DNA from: Iodobacter fluviatilis
GTDB lineage: Bacteria > Pseudomonadota > Gammaproteobacteria > Burkholderiales > Chitinibacteraceae
Direction: 5' to 3'
NCBI RefSeq assembly: GCF_004194535.1
Contig: NZ_CP025781.1
Location: 1,798,001 to 1,862,000 of the forward strand
Length of the DNA: 64,000 nt
Positions 25,760 to 34,458 of this stretch are shown in pieces. Below the pieces are notes generated by a model. It worked only from the letters and a program-made list of their open reading frames with translations, had not been told where the DNA came from and did not search any database. Position 1 is the stretch's first letter; the number at the start of each line of letters is the position of its first letter. The position numbers and the translations under genes are program-made.

Positions 25760-25846
25760 AAAAACACCCCAAAAATATAGATTGGTGTCCAACTTTTGGG
25801 GTGCAGTTCACAACGAAGCATTTTTGACGGTTAAATCATCCAGCGC

Positions 25847-26917
25847 TTAAATATGCACCTTGGCAATTGCACGGCGATCAAGCACCGCCTGTGCTAAATC
25901 GCTCAACATGGTTTCAGTTTGATCCCAACTAATGCAACCATCGGTAATCGATTGCCCATAAGTTAGAGGTGTTCCTTCCACATGGTCTTGGCGGCCTCCC
26001 ACAATATGACTTTCAACCATCACACCAAAAATCGCATTATTACCACGGGCTAATTGAGCACAAACATCAGCCGATACATTCACCTGACGGCGGTAATCTT
26101 TGCTGCTATTAGCGTGGCTAAAATCAACCATGATTTTTTGTGGTAAACCCGCTTTAGCTAAATCTGCAGCCGCAGCTTGTACATGGTTGGTATCAAAATT
26201 AGGCTCTTTACCACCACGCAAAATAATATGGCAATCAGGATTGCCTCCCGTTGCAACAATCGCCGAATGGCCCATTTTTGTCACAGACAAAAAGTGGTGG
26301 GATTGGCTAGATGCGCGAATCGCATCCAAGGCAATTTTTAAATTGCCATCGGTGCCATTTTTAAAACCAACCGGGCAAGATAAGCCCGAAGCTAATTCAC
26401 GGTGCACCTGTGATTCAGTGGTACGGGCACCAATTGCACCCCAGCTCATTAGATCCGCCATGTATTGCGGCGTAATCATGTCTAGAAATTCACCGGCAGT
26501 TGGCATGCCATCATTGTTTAAATCAACCAGCAATTTACGCGCAATACGCAAGCCATCATTGATATTAAAGCTGCCATTTAGGTAAGGATCATTAATCAGA
26601 CCTTTCCAGCCCACCGTAGTGCGCGGCTTCTCAAAGTAAACCCGCATCACAATTTCAAGATCGTTTTTGTGCAACTCGCGCAACACTTTTAACTTAGCCC
26701 CATATTCATGGGCAGCCGTAGTATCGTGGATTGAGCAGGGCCCAATCACCACTAGCAGACGATCATCTGTGCCCTGCAGGATGCGCTGAATCGCTTGGCG
26801 GGTTTCAAATACCGTAACGGAAGCCACTTCACTGACTGGAAACTTTTCCATCACAGCAATCGGGGGGAGTAGTTCTTTTATTTCACGAATACGGACGTCA
26901 TCTGTTTGGTATTGCAT
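25847..26917 (-). CDS. aroG: 3-deoxy-7-phosphoheptulonate (DAHP) synthase, class I
   Basis: A 356-residue enzyme that condenses phosphoenolpyruvate and erythrose 4-phosphate, the first step of the shikimate pathway. Motifs of the E. coli AroF/G/H type: VVIGPCSIHD, RVYFEKPRTTVGWKG (substrate Arg/Lys), GAIGARTTESQ, PVGFKNGTDG, ILRGG, MVDFSHANSSKD and VMVESHI, which include the metal ligands Cys, His, Glu and Asp. The start at 26917 has AGGGGA before it; an ATG six codons upstream is less likely. Which amino acid inhibits it cannot be told from sequence alone. A Zur/Fur gene lies upstream on the same strand. Confidence 0.96.
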   Translation of the reverse strand: MQYQTDDVRIREIKELLPPIAVMEKFPVSEVASVTVFETRQAIQRILQGTDDRLLVVIGPCSIHDTTAAHEYGAKLKVLRELHKNDLEIVMRVYFEKPRTTVGWKGLINDPYLNGSFNINDGLRIARKLLVDLNNDGMPTAGEFLDMITPQYMADLMSWGAIGARTTESQVHRELASGLSCPVGFKNGTDGNLKIALDAIRASSQSHHFLSVTKMGHSAIVATGGNPDCHIILRGGKEPNFDTNHVQAAAADLAKAGLPQKIMVDFSHANSSKDYRRQVNVSADVCAQLARGNNAIFGVMVESHIVGGRQDHVEGTPLTYGQSITDGCISWDQTETMLSDLAQAVLDRRAIAKVHI

Positions 26918-26991
26918 ATGCTTCCCCTGTCGCATTGCCGTCTACGCTGCGGCAAGTTTTTATTTTCCATGTGGAGGGAAGAGATTAGCGT

Positions 26992-27408
26992 CTATCGACA
27001 GTCGGCGCAAATGCCTTTAACCGTGATTTCCACCGTACGTGCCATGAATTGCACAGGTAAGCTTACAGGTAAATCACTGCTAACATTTTCTAAACAGAAA
27101 AAACGACCGCATTCTTCACACTGAAAATGCGCATGATGGTGTGGAGCAGGTGCAACAGAAAAGCGCCAAACTCGATCATCCCCAGATAGCTTATGCGCCA
27201 AATGTTGTTCATTGAGCCAATCAAGCACGCGATAGACTGTGACACGATCAATCGCAGGCTGCAGCGCGGCCAAGACATCTAGATGGGATAGCGGCCGCTG
27301 GGCATCTAGCAAAGCCGCCAGCACACGTACCCGTGCAGGCGTTGTGCGGGCACGGGTTTGGGCGACTAAATCTCGCGCTTTAGCGATAGTCTCAGCACTG
27401 TTACTCAT
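26992..27408 (-). CDS. Fur-family metalloregulator, probably Zur-like
   Basis: A 138-residue DNA-binding repressor. The N-terminal winged helix (RTTPARVRVLAALLDAQRPL, IDRVTVYRVLDWLNEQHLAHKL) is followed by the dimerisation/metal domain with PHHHAHFQCEECGRFFCLE and the C-terminal ICADCR. The two CxxC pairs give the structural zinc site; the His cluster supplies the sensing site. The short N-terminus and the ECGRFFCLE pattern look more like Zur than Fur, but this is inference. It lies 12 bp after dksA on the same strand, so co-transcription is likely. Confidence 0.85.
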   Translation of the reverse strand: MSNSAETIAKARDLVAQTRARTTPARVRVLAALLDAQRPLSHLDVLAALQPAIDRVTVYRVLDWLNEQHLAHKLSGDDRVWRFSVAPAPHHHAHFQCEECGRFFCLENVSSDLPVSLPVQFMARTVEITVKGICADCR

Positions 27409-27420
27409 AAAAACAGGGCA

Positions 27421-27837
27421 TTAATCTGCGTACTGTTTTTTCATGCGTTCACGACGCTCTTGCGCTTCCAAAGACATGGAGGCCGTTGGGCGAGCTACTA
27501 AACGCGGCAAGCCAATAGGCTCACCCGTGTCTTCGCAGTAACCGTAATTACCCTCGTCCAATTTACGCAAGGTGGAGTCGATTTTCATCAATAGCTTACG
27601 CTCACGATCCCGTGTACGTAGCTCTAATGCGTATTCTTCTTCCAAAGTAGCGCGATCAGCAGGATCTGGCGTAGCTTCTTGTTCTTGCAAGTGTTGGCTG
27701 GTCTGATTGGCATTAGCCAAAAGCTCTGCTTTCATTTGCAGAAGCTTAGCTCGGAAAAACTCGAGGTGATCCGAGTTCATGTAATCATCTTCTGAACCAT
27801 TCCAGCTAATGATTTCTTGTTCCGTGAGTTTGGCCAT
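27421..27837 (-). CDS. dksA: RNA polymerase-binding transcription factor DksA (single-Cys type)
   Basis: A 138-residue factor that enters the RNA polymerase secondary channel and works with ppGpp. Features: a coiled coil (about 30-100) with the acidic tip (DPADRATLEEEYALELRTRDRE), then the globular end YGYCEDTGEPIGLPRLVARP. Only the first of the four zinc-finger cysteines of E. coli DksA remains; the others are Thr, Ser and Ala, as in several alpha- and betaproteobacterial DksA proteins. The start MAKLTEQEIISW follows AGGGAG; an upstream ATG seven codons away is discounted. Confidence 0.93.
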   Translation of the reverse strand: MAKLTEQEIISWNGSEDDYMNSDHLEFFRAKLLQMKAELLANANQTSQHLQEQEATPDPADRATLEEEYALELRTRDRERKLLMKIDSTLRKLDEGNYGYCEDTGEPIGLPRLVARPTASMSLEAQERRERMKKQYAD

Positions 27838-28020
27838 GGTGGTTCTCCCTTTCTGCAAATGGGGGCGGGGCGTGTGAACTGCTGTGTTGTTTCAACATAT
27901 TGAAACAAATACTAGACAGAACATAAACTTACGAGCATACACCCCACCAAATGGGGAGGCAGCATAATCAAGTCGCCGCCGCAATGCAATAACTCGTTTT
28001 GCCATATGGGCGGTATGGTA

Positions 28021-28323
28021 TTAATGAGACAACACCCAATGGATAATAATTTTTAAATCTTTCTCTTCAATTTGCTGAGCTGGCATAGGAATTTTTCCCC
28101 ATTTTCCGCCTGGCAAACCCGCACGCACTTCTTTCATTAACATTTCTTCTGCATCTTTTTGCCCGCGATATTTTGCAGCAACATCCTTATAAGATGGCCC
28201 TACAATTTTACTATCAATCGCATGACACCCCAAACAATTGTATTTGGCGGCAACCTTAGCCCCATCCTCCGCCCAAACCAATGGGGTACAGACTAGTAAT
28301 AGCGTAAAAAAATACTTAATCAT
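28021..28323 (-). CDS. Small class I cytochrome c
   Basis: A 100-residue periplasmic monohaem cytochrome of the c551/c552 type. A signal peptide (1-18, ending VWA) is followed by Cys-LGC-His near residue 30 and the sixth-ligand Met in GKIPMPAQQIEEKDL, then the C-terminal helix LKIIIHWVLSH. It probably shuttles electrons to a terminal oxidase or peroxidase. It is monocistronic, between dksA and the divergent TonB-like gene. Confidence 0.92.
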   Translation of the reverse strand: MIKYFFTLLLVCTPLVWAEDGAKVAAKYNCLGCHAIDSKIVGPSYKDVAAKYRGQKDAEEMLMKEVRAGLPGGKWGKIPMPAQQIEEKDLKIIIHWVLSH

Positions 28324-28419
28324 TATTTATTTATCCTGACGGGTAGATGAATGAACTATTTTAGCAGCAAGTGAGTATCGCAACGCTGTGCTACACTCCC
28401 GCGATTAAAAATCTTAAGT

Positions 28420-29289
28420 ATGTATGGGCTAACAATGGATAGAGCGCAACGGTTTATGGCTCTGGGCGTCATGTTATCGATACTGGCCCATGCCGTTCCG
28501 ATTTTTGGCATGAAATTTGTAATGCCCGACCCTAAGACTCTCTTTTCTGCGCAACCACTTGAAGTGGTCCTAGTAAATCAGCGCACTTTGCAAGACGCAC
28601 TGAAAGCTGATGCGCTTGCCCAAGCCAACCTCAATGGTGGTGGCAATACCGATGTGGCAAATCAACACGTAAAATCACCTTTACCTGCTAACGATAATTT
28701 GCCATCTAAAGAGGTAGAACAGGTTAAAGAGCAGCAAAAAAAACTTGAAGCTGACGCAGAAAAACTAATGCTACAGCTCAAGGCAAATACCCATATTGCA
28801 CAAGATTTAGGCAAAAGCACGCAAGTAGCGGATACCGGCCAAGATAGTGAGCAATTAAAACAACAAGCGCTTGAAATTGCGGGCTTAGCAGCACAAATTA
28901 GTAAGCAAACCAGTGCTTATCAAAGCCGACCTCGTATGACCTTTATTGGTGCGAGGGCGCGTGAATATCGTTTTGCCCGCTATGTTGAAGATTGGCGGAT
29001 GAAAATGGAACGCGTCGGAGCACTAACGTACCCTTTAGATGGGCAAGGCAATAAAATGTATGGCCGTTTATTGGTTTCGGTAGAAATTGATGCAAACGGC
29101 AATGTACGCAAGGCAGAAATCAGTAAATCATCAGGCAATAAGGAGCTTGATGCTGCTGCATTACGCATCGTTAAAATGGCCGCGCCTTTTGGTAAATTTC
29201 CTGATGAAATTCGTAAAGATACTGATGTGATTAGCATCAGCCGCACTTGGACCTTTGCCAAGGGCGATACCGTTTTAGGCAACGATTAA
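28420..29289 (+). CDS. TonB-like energy transducer family protein
   Basis: A 289-residue protein with one N-terminal membrane anchor (about 12-32), a charged helical middle with [20 protein letters not shown], and a C-terminal TonB domain (about 175-285) with [60 protein letters not shown] and the final [12 protein letters not shown]. No exbB/exbD is adjacent. The stop codon overlaps the ruvC start (TAATG), so it is probably read through into ruvC. ATG at 28420 and at 28435 are both possible starts. The receptor it serves is unknown. Confidence 0.85.
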   Translation: MYGLTMDRAQRFMALGVMLSILAHAVPIFGMKFVMPDPKTLFSAQPLEVVLVNQRTLQDALKADALAQANLNGGGNTDVANQHVKSPLPANDNLPSKEVEQVKEQQKKLEADAEKLMLQLKANTHIAQDLGKSTQVADTGQDSEQLKQQALEIAGLAAQISKQTSAYQSRPRMTFIGARAREYRFARYVEDWRMKMERVGALTYPLDGQGNKMYGRLLVSVEIDANGNVRKAEISKSSGNKELDAAALRIVKMAAPFGKFPDEIRKDTDVISISRTWTFAKGDTVLGND

Positions 29290-29810
29290 TGCGTATTTTA
29301 GGAATTGACCCCGGCTCTAGAGTGACCGGTTTTGGTGTGATCGATGTAGACGGGCAAAACCGAACGTATGTTGCATCAGGCTGCATCCGTACTCCTGGCG
29401 GTGAATTGGCCACCCGCATAAAATCAATTTTGCGCGGCATTGCGGAAGTAGTTGAAACCTATAAGCCTGATATTGCCGCAGTTGAAATTGTGTTTGTAAA
29501 CGTCAACCCACAATCCACCTTAATGCTAGGTCAAGCACGCGGCGCGGCGATGTCCGCACTGGTATTGGCTGATTTACCTATCGGCGAATACACCGCGCTA
29601 CAAGTCAAACAAGCAGTAGTAGGCAATGGTCATGCCGATAAAGAACAAGTCAGCCAAATGGTACAACGTATGCTACGCCTAAACGGTGCGCCACAAGCCG
29701 ATGCCGCAGATGCCTTGGCCGTCGCCCTCACCCACGCTCAGCACGATAGCGGCGCGATGAAACAACTAGCCAGCTTAGGGCTCACCATTAAACGTGGGCG
29801 ACTGGCTTAA
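29289..29810 (+). CDS. ruvC: Holliday junction endonuclease RuvC
   Basis: A 173-residue nuclease that cuts Holliday junctions bound by RuvAB. Catalytic acidic residues of the RNase H fold: Asp7 ([10 protein letters not shown]), Glu in [13 protein letters not shown], and the pair in [16 protein letters not shown]. The start overlaps the preceding stop by one base (TAATG). Unlike the E. coli layout, ruvA does not follow directly: a minus-strand solute-binding-protein gene sits between. Confidence 0.97.
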   Translation: MRILGIDPGSRVTGFGVIDVDGQNRTYVASGCIRTPGGELATRIKSILRGIAEVVETYKPDIAAVEIVFVNVNPQSTLMLGQARGAAMSALVLADLPIGEYTALQVKQAVVGNGHADKEQVSQMVQRMLRLNGAPQADAADALAVALTHAQHDSGAMKQLASLGLTIKRGRLA

Positions 29811-29897
29811 ATCTTCACGCATGGTAGGCGCTACTTGCTGCATATAGGCCGAGATGGGCGCGACAAACAGCCCCCTTAAGGTCTTTGAAGCTCTGCT

Positions 29898-30605
29898 TTA
29901 AAACTTTATGCGACAAGACGGCAACTGAGCATTAAAGCGCGTTAAAAAATCAGGCTCTTTTTTTAAGAAATGATGCGAAAAATACACACCTAGCGGTTTA
30001 TCTTCTTGTAATTCGGAGCGTACTTTTTGCTCTACATGGGCCAAGTGAATCGCTTCATTCATGGCTAAATCACTAGCTAACACTGCATCAACTCGGCCAG
30101 CAAGCAGCATTTTTAATAGCTGATCATGCGCTGGCGGCGTGGCATAGATGCGATAACCACCTTTTTTTAGCCAGGCAAGCATATTAGAACCAAAATAAGC
30201 GCCTACCGTTGCGGAAAGGCGAAACTCCTCGCTCAAAGGTTTAGCCAAACTTTCAGAGCGGAAATACCAGCGCCACTGCTGAGGAGCAATCATTTGCGAA
30301 AGCGTAGCATAATGATCTCGCTCACTATTTCGTGAAGCAGAGAAAAACCCATCCGCCTCACCCAATTTAACAAAACGTTGTGCGCGTTTCCAAGGCACAA
30401 ACTTTATATCCACAGGGCGCTGCAACTTAGTCATTACACAGCGTACTGTCTCCAAAGCAACTCCACTTTGGTGACCATTATCCTGCTGATTGCTATAGGG
30501 CAATTGTTGCTGCGTCAGCAATCGGACAGGCGCTGCATGAACTTGCTGCATACAGATCCAGCAAAAAATACCTAACGTCCAATTCGTCAAGCCAATCTCA
30601 GGCAT
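29898..30605 (-). CDS. Periplasmic solute-binding protein, PBP2 (amino-acid-type) family
   Basis: A 235-residue protein with a signal peptide (about 1-25, ending VHA) and the two-lobe binding fold: [26 protein letters not shown]-like segment [37 protein letters not shown] and [19 protein letters not shown]. No permease or ATPase is adjacent, so it may be an orphan, or a sensor-like PBP as seen for many short family members in proteobacteria. It is opposite in direction to the ruv genes and splits ruvC from ruvA. Confidence 0.82.
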   Translation of the reverse strand: MPEIGLTNWTLGIFCWICMQQVHAAPVRLLTQQQLPYSNQQDNGHQSGVALETVRCVMTKLQRPVDIKFVPWKRAQRFVKLGEADGFFSASRNSERDHYATLSQMIAPQQWRWYFRSESLAKPLSEEFRLSATVGAYFGSNMLAWLKKGGYRIYATPPAHDQLLKMLLAGRVDAVLASDLAMNEAIHLAHVEQKVRSELQEDKPLGVYFSHHFLKKEPDFLTRFNAQLPSCRIKF

Positions 30606-30639
30606 TTATAATCCCCGCTTTCATTTAGAGATGCACATC

Positions 30640-31239
30640 ATGATCGGACGCCTTGCCGGAACCCTGATCGAAAAACAGCCCCCACAAATTGTGATTGAAA
30701 CCAATGGCGTGGGCTACGAAGTAGATGTGCCGATGAGTACGTTTTATGTGCTACCCCACACAGGGCAGCCAGCAAGCTTATTTATTCACATGGTTGTACG
30801 CGAAGATGCGCAGCTTTTGTATGGTTTTGCCACCAAGCCAGAACGCGATACTTTTCGCTCGCTGATTAAAGTAAGCGGTATTGGCGCAAAAATTGCACTG
30901 GCTATTTTATCAGGCATGAATACAGATGAACTTGCACAAGCCATTGCCGCAGAAGACCTTGTTCGCCTTGCTAAAGTACCAGGAATTGGTAAAAAAACAG
31001 CAGAAAGACTAGTACTAGAACTACGTGGCAAGCTCAATAACCTGCCTATTATGACTGCTGTAAATGATAAAAGCGCGTTGTTTCAAGCGCCTGTTTCAAA
31101 TAAAGACGATGTGCACCATGCATTAATTGCCTTAGGCTATAGCGAACGCGAAGCCAGTAGCGCGGTCAAAGAGTTCGCGACGGATGTAGATGTGTCTGAC
31201 GGCATTCGGCGTGCCCTTAAACAACTGGTTAAAATTTAA
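30640..31239 (+). CDS. ruvA: Holliday junction DNA helicase subunit RuvA
   Basis: A 199-residue junction-binding protein. The N-terminal OB fold starts [15 protein letters not shown]; two helix-hairpin-helix motifs follow ([18 protein letters not shown] and [20 protein letters not shown]); the C-terminal RuvB-binding domain includes [20 protein letters not shown]. An ATG three codons upstream is possible but the family start is used. The PAP2 gene begins directly after the stop codon. Confidence 0.97.
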   Translation: MIGRLAGTLIEKQPPQIVIETNGVGYEVDVPMSTFYVLPHTGQPASLFIHMVVREDAQLLYGFATKPERDTFRSLIKVSGIGAKIALAILSGMNTDELAQAIAAEDLVRLAKVPGIGKKTAERLVLELRGKLNNLPIMTAVNDKSALFQAPVSNKDDVHHALIALGYSEREASSAVKEFATDVDVSDGIRRALKQLVKI

Positions 31240-31857
31240 ATGCGCACTCTGGCTATCACCGCCCTTGCCGGCACCCTTATTTTTATTGTGCTAGCCTCAG
31301 CCCTAGGCACACCGCAGCTCAATGCATTCGATGATGCTATCGGCAATGCGCTGTACGGCGGGCCTCAGGCCCTTATTGCGGCAAGCAAAGTGCTAGCTTG
31401 GTTTGGCAGTGCATTTGGCTCCCTACTACTGGCAGCGCTGATTAGTGCCGCCATCTGGAGAAAAACCCGCCAACACTGGGATGCGATAGGCCTTCCATTG
31501 GCTATTTTAAGCGGCTGGGTACTGAATGCCCTGCTCAAATTTACCATTCTTCGCCCAAGACCTAGCCTAGAATTCTTAGCCTCAGCCCACGGCCCATCGT
31601 TCCCCAGCGGCCACGCTATGAGCGCTTGGATTATGTCTTTTGTATTAGCCATCATCGCCACTCACTACCGTCCACAGCAACGTAGCCTTTGGTTTACCCT
31701 CGCTGTTTGCGCCGCAATATTGGGTGGCTTGGCTCGGCTAGTACTAGGCGTGCACCATTTCTCCGATATCATTGCAGGCTTTAGTGTCGCCAGCGTTGTT
31801 GTGCTGACTTATTGCTACGCCACAAGCCGCTTTACCCGACTGGATCGCCTGCCATGA
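31240..31857 (+). CDS. PAP2-superfamily membrane phosphatase
   Basis: A 205-residue polytopic membrane protein with the three phosphatase motifs of the PAP2 superfamily: KFTILRPRP (C1), [12 protein letters not shown] (C2) and [16 protein letters not shown] (C3, His and Asp). Members dephosphorylate lipid phosphates such as undecaprenyl diphosphate or phosphatidylglycerol phosphate; the substrate here is not known. It sits between ruvA and ruvB, adjoining ruvA and overlapping the ruvB start by 4 bp (ATGA), so it appears to be part of that operon. Confidence 0.9.
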   Translation: MRTLAITALAGTLIFIVLASALGTPQLNAFDDAIGNALYGGPQALIAASKVLAWFGSAFGSLLLAALISAAIWRKTRQHWDAIGLPLAILSGWVLNALLKFTILRPRPSLEFLASAHGPSFPSGHAMSAWIMSFVLAIIATHYRPQQRSLWFTLAVCAAILGGLARLVLGVHHFSDIIAGFSVASVVVLTYCYATSRFTRLDRLP

Positions 31858-32885
31858 TCGAAACTGATGCGCTCTCTTCTGCACCTGCTGATCGCCTGAT
31901 CAGCAGTAAAAAAATGTCATCACAAGAAGAGAAACAAGAACACGCGCTGCGTCCTAAATTACTCGACGAATACGTGGGCCAAGCCAAGGCGCGTGGGCAG
32001 TTAGAGATTTTTATTGAAGCTGCAAAAAAACGCGGTGAAGCACTCGATCACGTTTTACTATTTGGCCCACCGGGTCTTGGCAAAACCACGCTGGCGCATA
32101 TTATTTCCCGCGAGCTGGGGGTTAATTTGCGCCAAACCTCCGGCCCTGTACTGGAGCGAGCGGGCGATTTAGCGGCAATTTTGACGAATCTAGAACCGCA
32201 TGACGTGTTGTTTATCGATGAAATTCACCGCCTAAGCCCCGTAGTAGAAGAAATTCTCTACCCAGCGCTAGAAGATTTTCAGCTCGATTTAATGATAGGT
32301 GAAGGCCCAGCGGCTCGATCGGTAAAGCTCGACCTACCGCCATTTACCTTGATTGGGGCCACCACTCGTGCAGGGATGCTGACCAATCCACTACGTGATC
32401 GATTTGGTATTGTGGCAAGGCTGGAGTTCTACACCCCAGAAGAGCTAACCCGCATCACTACACGTTCGGCGCAATTACTCAAGGTGAATATCGCACCTGA
32501 CGGTGCCTTCGAAATTGCGCGAAGATCACGGGGTACACCGCGCATTGCTAACCGCTTGCTACGCCGCGTAAGGGATTACGCCGAAGTACGAGCCGACGGC
32601 CATGTCACCCGTGAAGTAGCGGACGCCGCGCTATCAATGCTAGACGTAGATCACGCGGGGCTGGATGTCATGGATAGGAAGCTTTTATCTGCCATCCTAG
32701 AGAAATTTGCTGGTGGCCCAGTAGGGCTAGACAACGTAGCGGCAGCCATTGGCGAATCAAGCGATACCATTGAAGACGTGATTGAACCGTACTTGATTCA
32801 ACAAGGCTTTTTACAAAGAACACCACGCGGCCGAATTGCTACACTGTCTGCGTATGAACACTTTGGCTTTACACCCAAAGATTGA
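31854..32885 (+). CDS. ruvB: Holliday junction branch-migration ATPase RuvB
   Basis: A 343-residue AAA+ motor. Motifs: [15 protein letters not shown], Walker [14 protein letters not shown], Walker [11 protein letters not shown], sensor 1 IGATTRAG, Arg finger region PLRDRFGI, and the C-terminal winged helix ending [16 protein letters not shown]. The start ATG lies inside the end of the PAP2 gene (ATGA); an upstream start would overlap further and lacks support. Confidence 0.98.
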   Translation: MIETDALSSAPADRLISSKKMSSQEEKQEHALRPKLLDEYVGQAKARGQLEIFIEAAKKRGEALDHVLLFGPPGLGKTTLAHIISRELGVNLRQTSGPVLERAGDLAAILTNLEPHDVLFIDEIHRLSPVVEEILYPALEDFQLDLMIGEGPAARSVKLDLPPFTLIGATTRAGMLTNPLRDRFGIVARLEFYTPEELTRITTRSAQLLKVNIAPDGAFEIARRSRGTPRIANRLLRRVRDYAEVRADGHVTREVADAALSMLDVDHAGLDVMDRKLLSAILEKFAGGPVGLDNVAAAIGESSDTIEDVIEPYLIQQGFLQRTPRGRIATLSAYEHFGFTPKD

Positions 32886-32908
32886 TTTGAATAATGTCAG
32901 GGTTTGCA

Positions 32909-33259
32909 ATGGAACAACGCCTCACCGCAGAAATAATTGTCCAAGGCCAGCTTGATGCTTACAACGCGCACGATTTAGAGCGCTTTGTGGCTTGGTACGC
33001 TGAATCAGTGCTTGTTTATCAGGCTGGCAAAGCGGAACCTCTCCTTCAGGGCCGAGCAGCCCTAGCTGCACACTATGTGTCGAAGCGTTTCAATCTGCCA
33101 AACCTGCATGCTGAGCTGTTAAACCGAATGGTCATTGGAAACAAAGTAATCGACCACGAGCGGGTGGTGGGTATGGGCGAGCATCCTATTGAAGTTGCCG
33201 CCGCCTACGAAGTCATTAATGGAAGTATTCAACGAGTTTGGTTTTTTAACCCAAGCTAA
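32909..33259 (+). CDS. NTF2-like (SnoaL/steroid isomerase-type) protein
   Basis: A 116-residue cytosolic protein of the NTF2-like fold: VQGQLDAYNAHDLERFVAWYAE at the N-terminus, then the ligand-pocket strands VYQAGKAEPLLQGRAALAAHY and the closing VINGSIQRVWFFNPS. The family covers isomerases, hydrolases and binding proteins; no function can be assigned. ATG at 32909 has AGGG at proper spacing; ATG at 32894 is the alternative. It lies between ruvB and tolQ, where many proteobacteria have the thioesterase gene ybgC. Confidence 0.8.
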   Translation: MEQRLTAEIIVQGQLDAYNAHDLERFVAWYAESVLVYQAGKAEPLLQGRAALAAHYVSKRFNLPNLHAELLNRMVIGNKVIDHERVVGMGEHPIEVAAAYEVINGSIQRVWFFNPS

Positions 33260-33351
33260 GATAGTGTTTCATGCCGCAAAGCTTCAAGTACGCGTAGCTT
33301 TACTTTGACAACACGGCGAGCCAACACCCGCCTTTAAGAATGCAAGGAATA

Positions 33352-34050
33352 ATGAAAGTGGACGTTGCTGCAGCAAATCAGGATTTATCAATTATCACTT
33401 TAGTCTTACACGCCAGCCCTGTAGTACAAGCGGTGATGGGACTCTTGCTGATCATGTCGTTTATGTCTTGGTGGTATATTTTCAGCAAGCATTTTTCAAT
33501 TTCACACGCCAGAAAACAAACCGAAGACTTTGAAAGTCGTTTTTGGAATGGTGCAGACCTCGCCACGCTCTACGATCAAGTGCGCCGTGGCCAAACGCTG
33601 GGCATGGAAAAAATATTTCAAGCGGGCTTTGGCGAGTTTTTAAAATTGCGTCAGCGTGCAGGTGAGCGCGGCAATATGGAATTATCCGACGTGATGGAAG
33701 GCAGCCGCCGCGCCATGCGTGCCGCCTGCCAGCGCGAACTAGATGAGCTAGATGCACACACCGCATTTTTAGCCACTGTTGGCTCTATCAGCCCCTATAT
33801 CGGGCTGTTTGGCACGGTTTGGGGCATTATGAATGCCTTTACCGGCCTAGCAAATGTGGGCCAAGCTACCTTAGCCACCGTAGCCCCCGGTATTGCCGAA
33901 GCACTGGTTGCCACCGCCATCGGCCTATTTGCCGCTATTCCGGCTGTGGTTGCCTATAACCGCTTTGCCAATGATGTCGACAAGCTCGCCAACCGCTTTG
34001 ATACCTTTATCGAAGAATTTTCTAATATCTTGCAACGTCAGGTGAAATAA
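33352..34050 (+). CDS. tolQ: TolQ, proton channel subunit of the Tol-Pal system
   Basis: An inner-membrane protein of about 232 residues with three membrane segments (about 22-43, 140-162 and 172-195), homologous to ExbB/MotA. Conserved parts: MSFMSWWYIFSKHF, LATVGSISPYIGLFGTVWGI with the conserved Thr/Gly-rich helix, and ATAIGLFAAIPAVVAYNRF. With TolR it converts proton flow into movement of TolA. ATG at 33340, ATG at 33352 and GTG at 33358 are all possible; AAGGA at 33344-33348 is best spaced for the GTG. The stop overlaps the tolR start (TAATG). Confidence 0.95.
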   Translation: MKVDVAAANQDLSIITLVLHASPVVQAVMGLLLIMSFMSWWYIFSKHFSISHARKQTEDFESRFWNGADLATLYDQVRRGQTLGMEKIFQAGFGEFLKLRQRAGERGNMELSDVMEGSRRAMRAACQRELDELDAHTAFLATVGSISPYIGLFGTVWGIMNAFTGLANVGQATLATVAPGIAEALVATAIGLFAAIPAVVAYNRFANDVDKLANRFDTFIEEFSNILQRQVK

Positions 34051-34457
34051 TGGCTCGCCGCGCACGCAGGATTAAAAACGAGATCAATGTCGTTCCCTAT
34101 ATCGACGTGATGCTGGTTTTGCTAGTGATCTTTATGGTGGCCACACCCATGATGCAGCAAGGCGTGGTGAATCTCCCCACCGTTGGCAAATCCGATCAGG
34201 AAGTGAATGTCGCCCCACTGCGCGTGGAAATTGATGCTGCTGGCGCAATCAAGCTGCATGATAAGGAAGAAAGCAGCGATCTAGCCGATCTAAAAGCCCT
34301 CGTCGCCAGTGTGCAGGCCAAACAAGCCATTACTCCCAATCGCCCTGTGGTGATTGCTGCAGATAAATCCATCCGTTACGAGCAAGTTATGAATGCGATG
34401 GACGCTTTAAAACAGGCCAATATTGCCCGAGTTGGCCTGCTCGTTCAGCCGAAGTGA
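34050..34457 (+). CDS. tolR: TolR, inner-membrane subunit of the Tol-Pal system
   Basis: A 135-residue ExbD/TolR protein. A short cytosolic N-terminus (ARRARRIKNEINVVPYIDVM) leads to one membrane helix (about 15-37) with the essential proton-carrying Asp in YIDVMLVLLVIFMVATPM, and then a periplasmic domain with VVIAADKSIRYEQVMNAMD. The start overlaps the tolQ stop codon and the stop is one base from the tolA ATG, so the genes are tightly coupled. Confidence 0.96.
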   Translation: MARRARRIKNEINVVPYIDVMLVLLVIFMVATPMMQQGVVNLPTVGKSDQEVNVAPLRVEIDAAGAIKLHDKEESSDLADLKALVASVQAKQAITPNRPVVIAADKSIRYEQVMNAMDALKQANIARVGLLVQPK

Positions 34458-34458
34458 T

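Larger units (their letters stand above)
24922..25810 (-). mobile_element. IS3-family insertion sequence remnant
   Basis: Both terminal inverted repeats survive: TGAACTGCACCCCAAAAGTT at the right end (minus strand) and TGAACTGACCCCAATACGTT at the left end. A 3-bp direct repeat CAA flanks it (24919-24921 and 25811-25813), as usual for IS3-family transposition. Between lie a shortened OrfA and a broken OrfB; at about 890 bp it is shorter than complete members of the family, so an internal part is missing. It is non-autonomous today. Confidence 0.85.
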
